Shown here: piece by piece, positions 1 through 4,801 of the stretch
Layout: the number at the start of each line of letters is the position of its first letter
How positions within the stretch are numbered: position 1 is the stretch's first letter
DNA from: an uncultured Campylobacter sp.
GTDB lineage: Bacteria; Campylobacterota; Campylobacteria; Campylobacterales; Campylobacteraceae
Direction: 5' to 3'
Assembly: GCF_938030685.1 (NCBI RefSeq)
Contig: NZ_CALHHX010000103.1
Coordinates: 1 to 5,130 of the forward strand
Length of the DNA stretch: 5,130 bases
Notes under the pieces: generated by a model
What the model was told of the DNA's origin: nothing
Seen by the model: only the letters and a program-made list of their open reading frames with translations
Database searches by the model: none
Position numbers and translations under genes: made by a program

Positions 1-54
1 TTTTGGGATTTTTGGGATTTTTGGGATTTTTGGGATTTTTGGGATTTTTGGGAT
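1..54. repeat. 9-bp tandem repeat, 6 perfect copies of TTTTGGGAT
   Basis: Six exact head-to-tail copies of TTTTGGGAT run from the first base of the window to base 54, where the pattern breaks into TCCGCC. The array begins at the window edge, so more copies may lie to the left. The unit length is a multiple of three, so copy-number change would not shift a reading frame, and no frame on either strand contains a stop (plus-strand tripeptides FWD, FGI or LGF; minus-strand IPK, SQK or PKN). GGG runs recur every 9 bases with 6-base ATTTTT spacers, which fits the usual G3-N1-7 quadruplex pattern on the plus strand. The array lies about 130 bp past the ahpC stop. Its function is unknown. Confidence 0.97.
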
Positions 55-183
55 TCCGCCGCCGCGACTCAAAATTTTGGCAGCGGAATTTAGAAAGCTT
101 TGCTAGCTTTAATAGCCCGTGCAAGGCTAAATTTAAACCTTACGCGGTTAGAATTTGTACGCCAGCGCGAAGAATTTCACGAA

Positions 184-780
184 TTATAGTTTGCTCGCGT
201 TTTTGTCTAGATACTCTGCGACGCCTTTAGGGTCTGCTTTCATTCCTGCGTCGCCTTTGTGCCAGCCTGCAGGGCAGACCTCGCCGTGCTCGTTTGTAAA
301 TAGCATCGTATCGACCATTCTTAGCATCTCGTCGATATTGCGACCAAGCGGTAGGTCGTTGATGACGGCGTGGCGGACGGTGCCGTCTTTGTCAAGCAGG
401 AAGCTGCCGCGAAGCGCTACGGCATTGCCGAACAGCACGTCGAAGCTGCGTGCGATATCTTTTGTGATATCCGAAACTAGCGGGAACTGCACTTTGCCGA
501 TACCGCCTGCATTTACTGGAGTATTTTTCCATGCAAGATGCGTAAATTCGCTATCGCAGCTAACGCCGATAACTTCGATACCCTTGGATTTGAAATCTTG
601 ATATCTGTGATCGAATGCAATGATCTCGCTTGGGCAGACGAAGGTAAAATCTTTTGGATAAAAGAATACGACCGCGCCTTTTTCGCCGATATTTTTATAG
701 AGGTTGAAATCCTCAACTATTTCGTTGTTGCCTAAAACCGCAGTTGCCGTGAAATCAACGGCTTTGTTGGTTACTATCAT
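184..780 (-). CDS. ahpC: Alkyl hydroperoxide reductase AhpC/TsaA, typical 2-Cys peroxiredoxin
   Basis: This 198-residue cytoplasmic thiol peroxidase reduces H2O2, organic peroxides and peroxynitrite. The peroxidatic cysteine is C49 in FTFVCPSE and the resolving cysteine is C169 in HGEVCPAGW. R124 (ALRGSFLLD) matches the conserved active-site arginine, and GGIG at 92-95 is the GGLG-like loop motif. The length and the run DLPLGRN.DEMLRMVD match H. pylori TsaA/AhpC closely, as recalled. An extra cysteine, C75 (GVSCDS), is not part of the standard catalytic pair. The ATG is preceded by AAGGAG (complement of 787-792) six bases upstream, which fixes the start. No AhpF-type reductase is present in the window; in Helicobacter the partner is thioredoxin, and the same is inferred here. 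It is transcribed divergently from fdxA across a 180-bp region with a Fur/PerR-like palindrome, so iron or peroxide control is likely. Confidence 0.96.
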   Translation of the reverse strand: MIVTNKAVDFTATAVLGNNEIVEDFNLYKNIGEKGAVVFFYPKDFTFVCPSEIIAFDHRYQDFKSKGIEVIGVSCDSEFTHLAWKNTPVNAGGIGKVQFPLVSDITKDIARSFDVLFGNAVALRGSFLLDKDGTVRHAVINDLPLGRNIDEMLRMVDTMLFTNEHGEVCPAGWHKGDAGMKADPKGVAEYLDKNASKL

Positions 781-814
781 TTGTTTCTCCTTGTTAATAA
801 AATTTATGATGGCG

Positions 815-820
815 ATTATA
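815..820 (-). promoter_or_regulatory. Probable ahpC -10 box (TATAAT)
   Basis: The minus strand reads TATAAT exactly here, 34 bases upstream of the ahpC ATG, giving a leader of roughly 30 nt that contains the AAGGAG site. No TTGACA-like -35 box is visible. That is normal for Campylobacter sigma-70 promoters, which rely on a strong -10 and AT-rich periodic upstream DNA. A tandem TGAAATTT direct repeat (843-862, 10-bp period) lies just upstream of where a -35 would sit. Confidence 0.6.
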
Positions 821-884
821 CATTTTAAAACTTTAGATTTGCTGAAATTTGATGAAATTTTTTATATAATAAAATTTATTTGTT

Positions 885-905
885 TGATAATATTAAATTT
901 TATCA
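885..905. promoter_or_regulatory. Fur/PerR-like palindromic operator between ahpC and fdxA
   Basis: TGATAA (885-890) and TTATCA (900-905) are inverted arms around an AT-only core. Ten position pairs flank the centre at 895 and only one (891/899) fails to match, so the 21-bp site is a near-perfect palindrome. By eye its inner 19 bases agree with the E. coli Fur consensus (GATAAT...ATTATC type) at 14 positions. It starts about 65 bp upstream of the ahpC -10 and ends about 20 bp before the fdxA -10, so it covers the fdxA -35 region. In C. jejuni the divergent ahpC and fdxA genes are, as I recall, respectively iron-repressed and iron-induced, and PerR controls peroxide genes. Which regulator binds here cannot be told from sequence. 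Confidence 0.5.
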
Positions 906-921
906 TTTTTTAAATTTAGTA

Positions 922-930
922 TGTTATCAT
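922..930 (+). promoter_or_regulatory. Probable fdxA extended -10 (TGTTATCAT)
   Basis: TG-N-TATCAT matches an extended -10 element and lies 30 bases before the fdxA ATG. That would place the RNA start near 937 and give a leader of about 24 nt including the AAGGAG site at 950-955. A second TATAAT on the plus strand at 865-870 could be a distal alternative promoter. The candidate operator at 885-905 lies immediately upstream of the proximal promoter. Confidence 0.45.
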
Positions 931-960
931 CGCACTTCATTTTTTGATAAAGGAGAAAAA

Positions 961-1245
961 ATGGCTGTAAAAATTACCGATATTTGCATTAGCTGCGGCT
1001 CATGCATCGACGAGTGCCCGGTAAATGCGATCGTGGACGATAGCGATAATCCAAGCGGCGAGGATAGCTACTACGTATATGCCGATAAATGCGTCGAGTG
1101 TGTAGGCTACAACGACGAGCCTGCGTGCGCTAGTGCCTGTCCGACTGATGGCTGTATCGTCTGGAGCGACATCGTAGCGGGCCAACCTAGTAGGGATAGT
1201 ATAGGCGCGGATCTACGCAGCGGAGATACCCCGGTATTTGCTTAG
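961..1245 (+). CDS. fdxA: 2[4Fe-4S] ferredoxin FdxA, Allochromatium (Alvin) type
   Basis: This 94-residue soluble electron carrier has two cluster motifs: C9-X2-C12-X2-C15-X3-C19-P, and C44-X2-C47-X8-C56-X3-C60-P. The eight-residue spacer in the second motif and the C-terminal extension of about 30 residues beyond C60 mark the Alvin-type family, known for unusually low-potential clusters. An additional cysteine, C65 (TDGCIVW), lies outside the two motifs. The ATG at 961 is chosen because AAGGAG (950-955) sits five bases upstream and the protein starts with the family-typical MAVKIT. The frame extends upstream to a TTG near 880, but that would run through promoter DNA. The gene is monocistronic, divergent from ahpC and followed by a strong terminator. 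In C. jejuni FdxA is, as I recall, iron-induced and needed for aerotolerance. Its redox partner is not shown here. Confidence 0.95.
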   Translation: MAVKITDICISCGSCIDECPVNAIVDDSDNPSGEDSYYVYADKCVECVGYNDEPACASACPTDGCIVWSDIVAGQPSRDSIGADLRSGDTPVFA

Positions 1246-1249
1246 CAGA

Positions 1250-1281
1250 TAAAATTCCGCGATCAAATGCGCGGAATTTTA
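1250..1281 (+). terminator. Intrinsic terminator after fdxA
   Basis: A perfect 12-bp stem (TAAAATTCCGCG pairing with CGCGGAATTTTA) closes an 8-base loop, four bases after the fdxA stop. The lower stem supplies the A-tract and T-tract on the two sides, so the hairpin could work in both directions, but only fdxA feeds into it here. It separates fdxA from the ndk operon. Confidence 0.85.
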
Positions 1282-1321
1282 ATTCATTCAATCCTTAAAT
1301 AAATTTTAACCTATTTTTCGA

Positions 1322-1327
1322 TACAAT
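1322..1327 (+). promoter_or_regulatory. Possible ndk operon -10 box (TACAAT)
   Basis: TACAAT lies 25 bases before the ndk ATG, behind AT-rich DNA with runs of T (1303-1318), in a gap already isolated from fdxA by the terminator. A promoter for the downstream five-gene run must lie in about 70 bp, and this is the best -10 match in it. No -35 is recognisable. Confidence 0.45.
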
Positions 1328-1352
1328 CCGCCTTTCACTTTAAGGAGATTAT

Positions 1353-1766
1353 ATGCAGCAAACGCTTTCTATTATTAAGCCTGATGCCGTTAAAAAAGGC
1401 GTTATCGGCAAAATTATCGATCGTTTCGAAAGCCACGGACTAAGAATCGCAGCGGCTAAAAAATTATGCCTAAGCGCCGAAGATGCGGGTAAATTTTATG
1501 AAATTCACAAAGACCGCCCTTTTTATAAGGATCTGATTGAGTTTATGACTAGCGGTCCCGTGGTCGTAATGGTGCTTGAAGGCGATGATGCCGTAGCTAA
1601 AAATCGCGCTCTAATGGGCACTACCGATCCGAAAAAAGCGGATAAAGGCACTATCAGAGCGGACTTTGCGGACAGCATCGACGCTAACGCCGTTCACGGC
1701 AGCGACAGCCTAGAAAACGCAAAAACCGAGATTGCTTTTTTCTTTGCAAAAAGAGAAATTTGCTAA
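1353..1766 (+). CDS. ndk: Nucleoside diphosphate kinase
   Basis: Ndk moves the gamma-phosphate between nucleoside tri- and diphosphates by a phosphohistidine ping-pong mechanism, balancing NTP and dNTP pools in the cytoplasm. The catalytic histidine is H115 in the signature NAVHGSDS. The N-terminal TLSIIKPDAV with K9, Y49, and R85 and R102 in the nucleotide-binding positions are present. The length of 137 residues is normal for the family. AAGGAG (1342-1347) lies five bases before the ATG. It is the first gene of a tight run into DUF177, rpmF, plsX and fabH; the next start is only nine bases past its stop. I see no truncation or missing key residue. Confidence 0.97.
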   Translation: MQQTLSIIKPDAVKKGVIGKIIDRFESHGLRIAAAKKLCLSAEDAGKFYEIHKDRPFYKDLIEFMTSGPVVVMVLEGDDAVAKNRALMGTTDPKKADKGTIRADFADSIDANAVHGSDSLENAKTEIAFFFAKREIC

Positions 1767-1775
1767 GAGTGCCAC

Positions 1776-2129
1776 GTGAAGATCACTTTTGCTAAAATTT
1801 CCGCATCGCCAGTGCCGTTTGAAATTCCGCGAGACGGACTTAAGCTTAGCGGAAATTTAAAACGAAAAGACTCTAAGTTTATCGAGTGTAAGGGCGAAAT
1901 TAAGGGCAAAATTCCATACATTTGCGACCGCTGCGGCAAAGAATTTAATCTTGACGTAAACGAGAGCGTAAATTTGCTTTTAAGCGAAGGCGTTTTTAAC
2001 GACGAAAGGCACGAAAGCTTGGATGTGATGGAGTTTTTCGGCACCGAAGTTGATCTGGATGAAATTTTGAGAAGCGAAACGGAAGCTTTTAAAAGCGACT
2101 ATTTTTATTGCGAAGAATGCAAGAACTAA
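1776..2129 (+). CDS. DUF177/YceD-family protein, likely rRNA/ribosome-related, paired CxxC
   Basis: This is a 117-residue protein of the DUF177 (YceD) type, identified mainly by its place directly before rpmF and by the central CDRC motif (C50, C53) after a short beta-rich N-terminus. A second pair, C112 and C115 (YCEEC), sits at the very C-terminus, and the four cysteines could bind a metal; that is inference. The middle is acidic (residues 75-105). It is shorter than the roughly 170-residue E. coli YceD. In E. coli and plants DUF177 proteins are reported to be needed for normal 23S rRNA accumulation, which fits the L32 neighbour. The start is a GTG, with an AAGAG site overlapping the ndk stop six bases upstream. 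No earlier start is compatible with the ribosome site. The family call is moderately sure; the function is inferred. Confidence 0.75.
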   Translation: MKITFAKISASPVPFEIPRDGLKLSGNLKRKDSKFIECKGEIKGKIPYICDRCGKEFNLDVNESVNLLLSEGVFNDERHESLDVMEFFGTEVDLDEILRSETEAFKSDYFYCEECKN

Positions 2130-2147
2130 ATTTATAAAGGAGAAAAA

Positions 2148-2294
2148 ATGGCAGTTCCAAAGCGAAGAGTTAGTAAAACTCGTGCGGCGAAAAGACGCAC
2201 TCACTACAAAGTGACCCTTCCGATTCCCGTCAAAGATAAAGACGGAAGCTGGAAAATTCCGCATAGAATAAACAAAACTACGGGCGAATATTAA
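2148..2294 (+). CDS. rpmF: 50S ribosomal protein L32
   Basis: This 48-residue, strongly basic protein starts MAVPKRRVSKTRAAKRRTHY, the standard L32 N-terminus, and ends INKTTGEY, close to H. pylori L32 as I recall it. It is a structural component of the large ribosomal subunit. It has no cysteines, so it is the zinc-free form rather than the four-cysteine zinc-ribbon form seen in some bacteria. A strong AAAGGAG (2136-2142) lies five bases before the ATG, the best ribosome site in the operon, fitting a gene needed in high amounts. It lies between the DUF177 gene and plsX, an arrangement conserved in many bacteria. Only four bases separate its stop from the plsX start. Confidence 0.97.
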   Translation: MAVPKRRVSKTRAAKRRTHYKVTLPIPVKDKDGSWKIPHRINKTTGEY

Positions 2295-2298
2295 TCCG

Positions 2299-3291
2299 AT
2301 GATTTCCGTTGCTATAGACGCGATGGGCGGTGATTTCGGCTGCGAGCCGATAATAAACGGAGTCGTAGATGCGCTGCGAGAGCGTAAATTTAATGCGTTT
2401 TTGGTAGGCGACGAAGCGCAAATCAAGCCTTTTATTCCACAAGATCAAGGCTTTGAGAAATATATCACTTACGTAGCTGCAAGCGAAGTTTTCGAGATGA
2501 AAGAGGGCGCAACCGACGCTCTCAAACGCAAAGAGAGCAGCATCTTTAAAGCGGTCGATCTAGTAAAAGACGGCACTTGCAAAGCCGTGGTATCCGCAGG
2601 ACACAGCGGCGCTACGATGAGTCTTGCGACGCTTCGCATAGGCAGGCTAAAAGGCATTTTGCGCCCGGCGATTGCTACGTTGATGCCAAATTCCACAGGT
2701 GGACGCACGCTCGTGCTTGATGTGGGCGCTTATGTGGATTGTAAGCCAGAGAATTTGTTTCAATTCGCGATTATGGGCGAAGCATATGCCAAGGAGATTA
2801 TGGGTTTAAACGCACCACGCATCGGCTTATTATCCAACGGCGAGGAGGATAGTAAAGGCAACGAGGTAACAAAAGAAGCCTTTCATATGCTTAAGAAGAT
2901 GCAAAATTTTATCGGTAATGTAGAAGGCAATCAAATTTTTGACGGCTCGGTAGACGTGGTCGTGTGCGACGGATTTATCGGCAACATTATGCTAAAATCC
3001 AGCGAAGGTGTCGCAAGCGCTATCGGCAAACTTATCAAAAACGAAACAAAAAAATCTCCGATTGCTATCGCTGGCTCCATTTTGATGAAGCGCGTCTTTA
3101 AGATAATCAAAAAAAGCACAGACTACGACGAATACGGCGGCGCGCCGCTTTTGGGCGTCAAAGAGTGCGTCATCATAAGCCATGGCAAAAGCACTCCGAA
3201 AGCCGTTAAAAACGCGATCTTTCAAGCGCTTAAATTTGCAGACTCCAAAATCAACTTCGCGATAGAAAGCGAAATTTCTTCAAACGAATAG
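2299..3291 (+). CDS. plsX: Phosphate acyltransferase PlsX
   Basis: PlsX converts acyl-ACP and inorganic phosphate to acyl-phosphate, the donor used by PlsY for the first acylation of glycerol-3-phosphate. It is a peripheral membrane-associated enzyme. The 330 residues carry the family landmarks: N-terminal SVAIDAMGGDFG (3-14), SAGHSGA (99-105), LDVGAYVDCKPE (140-151), GLLSNGEED.KGNE (176-189), VCDGFIGN (222-229) and YGGAPLLGVK (279-288) before ISHGKS. The SAGHSG form, instead of the SAGNTG of E. coli and B. subtilis, is what I recall from Helicobacter/Campylobacter. Residue 145 is tyrosine (codon TAT at 2731-2733) where E. coli and B. subtilis have asparagine in GAN. The ATG follows rpmF by four bases with no good ribosome site, suggesting translational coupling. 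fabH starts eight bases after its stop. Confidence 0.96.
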   Translation: MISVAIDAMGGDFGCEPIINGVVDALRERKFNAFLVGDEAQIKPFIPQDQGFEKYITYVAASEVFEMKEGATDALKRKESSIFKAVDLVKDGTCKAVVSAGHSGATMSLATLRIGRLKGILRPAIATLMPNSTGGRTLVLDVGAYVDCKPENLFQFAIMGEAYAKEIMGLNAPRIGLLSNGEEDSKGNEVTKEAFHMLKKMQNFIGNVEGNQIFDGSVDVVVCDGFIGNIMLKSSEGVASAIGKLIKNETKKSPIAIAGSILMKRVFKIIKKSTDYDEYGGAPLLGVKECVIISHGKSTPKAVKNAIFQALKFADSKINFAIESEISSNE

Positions 3292-3299
3292 GAAAACGA

Positions 3300-4298
3300 A
3301 TGCAAAAAGCCTCGATGATCTCAATCGCAGCATACGCGCCGAGCGAAATTTTAACCAATTTCGATCTTGAAAAGATGGTTGAAACGAGCGATGAATGGAT
3401 CGTCAAGCGAACAGGCATTCATGAGCGCCGTATCGCGAAAGGCGAGAGTACTAGTGATTTAGGCGTGAAAGCGGCGTTCAAGGCGATCGAGCGTAGCGGC
3501 TTACAAAAAAACGAGATCGATGCGATAATCTGCGCCACGATCTCGCCCGATTATTTCTGCATGCCCTCGACCGCGTGCGTCATCGCGGATAAACTGGGTT
3601 TAAATTTCGGCATCACGGCGTTTGATATAAATGCCGCCTGTACGGGCTTCATCTATCTTTTAGAGCTTGCAAAATCCCTCATCGAAAGCGGTGCTAAAAA
3701 ACACGTGTTGATAATCGGCACGGAAAAGTTAAGCTCGATAGTCGATTGGAGCGATCGCGCTACGTGCATACTTTTCGGCGACGGTGCGGGCGCTGCGGTT
3801 ATCGCGGCGCGCGACGATAACGGAATCATCGACATTCATACAGCTAGCGACGGCAGTAAGGGCGATCTTCTCATTACCGCAGCCCCAGGCAGCGTCAATC
3901 CACTCAGCCAAAAAATCATCGACGAAAAGCTGGGCTTCATGCAGATGGCGGGACGCGAGGTCTTTAAAATCGCGGTGCCGACGCTCAGCAACGACGTCGT
4001 GGAGATTTTGGAGAAAAATAAAATTTCGCCCGAGCGGGTCGATCTTTTTATCCCGCATCAGGCAAATTTACGCATTATCGAGGCAGTCAAGGCTAGACTG
4101 GAATTTAGCGACGAACAATGCGTGCTTACGATCGGCAAATACGGCAACACGAGCTCGGCGTCGATCCCGATGGCGATAAATGACGCTTATGAGAGTGGCA
4201 GGCTCAAAAACGGCTCGCTTATGCTTTTAGATGCGTTCGGCGGCGGCTTTACGTGGGGCAGCGCGCTTTTGAAATTCGGTGGCAAGAGCATAAACTAG
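3300..4298 (+). CDS. fabH: 3-oxoacyl-ACP synthase III (FabH, KAS III)
   Basis: FabH starts each fatty-acid chain by condensing acetyl-CoA with malonyl-ACP to acetoacetyl-ACP in the cytoplasm. The Cys-His-Asn triad is complete: C114 in INAACTGF, H253 in IPHQANLRI and N283 in KYGNTSSAS. Residues 28-44 contain the expected ETSDEWIVKRTGI.ERR segment, and the C-terminal GGGFTWGSALL is intact. The length of 332 residues is normal. The start ATG has a modest AGGA (3290-3293) overlapping the plsX stop, so it is probably translated from the same message and coupled to plsX. It is the last gene of the run; DNA after it carries no intact gene. Acyl-CoA preference (straight or branched) cannot be read from sequence alone. 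Confidence 0.97.
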   Translation: MQKASMISIAAYAPSEILTNFDLEKMVETSDEWIVKRTGIHERRIAKGESTSDLGVKAAFKAIERSGLQKNEIDAIICATISPDYFCMPSTACVIADKLGLNFGITAFDINAACTGFIYLLELAKSLIESGAKKHVLIIGTEKLSSIVDWSDRATCILFGDGAGAAVIAARDDNGIIDIHTASDGSKGDLLITAAPGSVNPLSQKIIDEKLGFMQMAGREVFKIAVPTLSNDVVEILEKNKISPERVDLFIPHQANLRIIEAVKARLEFSDEQCVLTIGKYGNTSSASIPMAINDAYESGRLKNGSLMLLDAFGGGFTWGSALLKFGGKSIN

Positions 4299-4306
4299 TG
4301 CTTTTT
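4284..4306 (+). terminator. Weak possible terminator overlapping the fabH stop
   Basis: AAGAGCA (4284-4290) can pair with TGCTTTT (4299-4305), including one G-U pair, around an 8-base loop that contains the fabH stop codon, followed by a run of T. The stem is short and only moderately stable, so termination here is uncertain. No stronger hairpin is visible in the next 100 bases. Confidence 0.3.
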
Positions 4307-4417
4307 AAATTTCATTATCTTTGAATTTCACCATATTTAAGAGTTAAAATTCCAAGCTTATTTACAAAACTAATTTCAAATTTATATTTATTCCGAGTTA
4401 GGTTTCAAAATTTTAAA

Positions 4418-4560
4418 ATGAAGCGTTTGCGATTGAAAGCATATTATAATCTTGCGCAGTTAACATATCGGCTTCTGCGTGAGATAGTAAAATGACGTTA
4501 GTCTTAGGTCTGCTGCTTTTTGGCGGCGGGCTTTTAGAATATAAAAGAAATCAAATATGA
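4418..4560 (+). other. Two tiny overlapping reading frames (25 and 22 codons), doubtful
   Basis: A 25-residue basic frame (4418-4495, MKRLRLKAYY...) ends in TGA overlapping the ATG of a 22-residue frame (4492-4560), an ATGA junction of the kind used for coupled translation. The second peptide is strongly hydrophobic (MTLVLGLLLFGGGLLEYKR plus three residues) and could form one short membrane segment or the start of a signal peptide. Neither has a good ribosome site. They may be chance frames or the broken 5' end of the pseudogene remnant that follows. No known small-protein family was recognised. Confidence 0.15.
4445..4450 (+). promoter_or_regulatory. Possible -10 box (TATAAT) in the decayed region
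   Basis: An exact TATAAT lies 41 bases before the ATG of the hydrophobic 22-codon frame at 4492. The DNA upstream is AT-rich with T runs. It could drive a small transcript through 4457-4800 or be a leftover of a lost gene. No -35 is evident, and such boxes occur by chance in AT-rich DNA. Confidence 0.25.
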
Positions 4561-4801
4561 TAGCCTAAATGGGCGTTACTTTCAGCTGATTCTACACATT
4601 AATGGCTTGTGATTAGCTGCAAAGCTCAATAAGTATTTTTACGGGCGGCGTATGGTGGATCTTTTGAGCGACCTACACATAGGCTTTAGAATAAAATTTA
4701 AATACCAAAACGCCCACAACAGCAAGTATCAAATTGCCTTAGATTTGAAATTTGGCATAAACGCCGGTAAATTTAATCAAATACCACAAACGGGGCGATA
4801 A
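4538..4801 (+). pseudogene. Probable gene remnant, outer-membrane beta-barrel-like
   Basis: One frame reads 24 codons from 4538, meets a TGA at 4610-4612, then continues 62 more codons to a TAA at 4799-4801. Both halves have alternating polar/hydrophobic residues typical of beta-strands: SLNGRYFQLILHINGL before the stop, then DLHIGFRIKFKY, a turn QNAHNSK, and YQIALDLKFGINAG. This resembles hairpins of small Campylobacterota outer-membrane proteins, but no specific family is recognised. An ATG at 4652 could start a 49-residue peptide but lacks a ribosome site. The upstream hydrophobic frame (4492-4560) is in another frame and could be the former signal peptide after a frameshift. The call rests on pattern only. 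Confidence 0.3.

Noticed and set aside
1..54. CRISPR array or telomere interpretation of the 9-bp repeat
   Set aside because: There are no spacers, so it is not CRISPR; resemblance to TTTTGGGG telomeres is superficial and the flanking genes are bacterial chromosomal genes.
52..129. Terminator for ahpC: imperfect inverted repeat 52-90 (ATTCCGC/GCGGAAT) and small stems at 94-110 and 113-129
   Set aside because: Stems are short or interrupted and none is followed by a good T-run on the ahpC strand, so no terminator is called.
3..230. Plus-strand 75-codon frame starting with the LGF repeat
   Set aside because: It owes its openness to the stop-free repeat and then runs antisense through the ahpC 3' end; no ribosome site or recognisable domain.
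880..960. Upstream TTG extension of fdxA
   Set aside because: It runs through AT-rich promoter DNA, lacks a ribosome site and adds residues absent from ferredoxins; the ATG at 961 has AAGGAG.
4676..4760. Minus-strand hydrophobic peptide (LILAVVGVLVFKFYSKAY)
   Set aside because: About 20 codons between stops, antisense to the barrel-like remnant, with no start signals.
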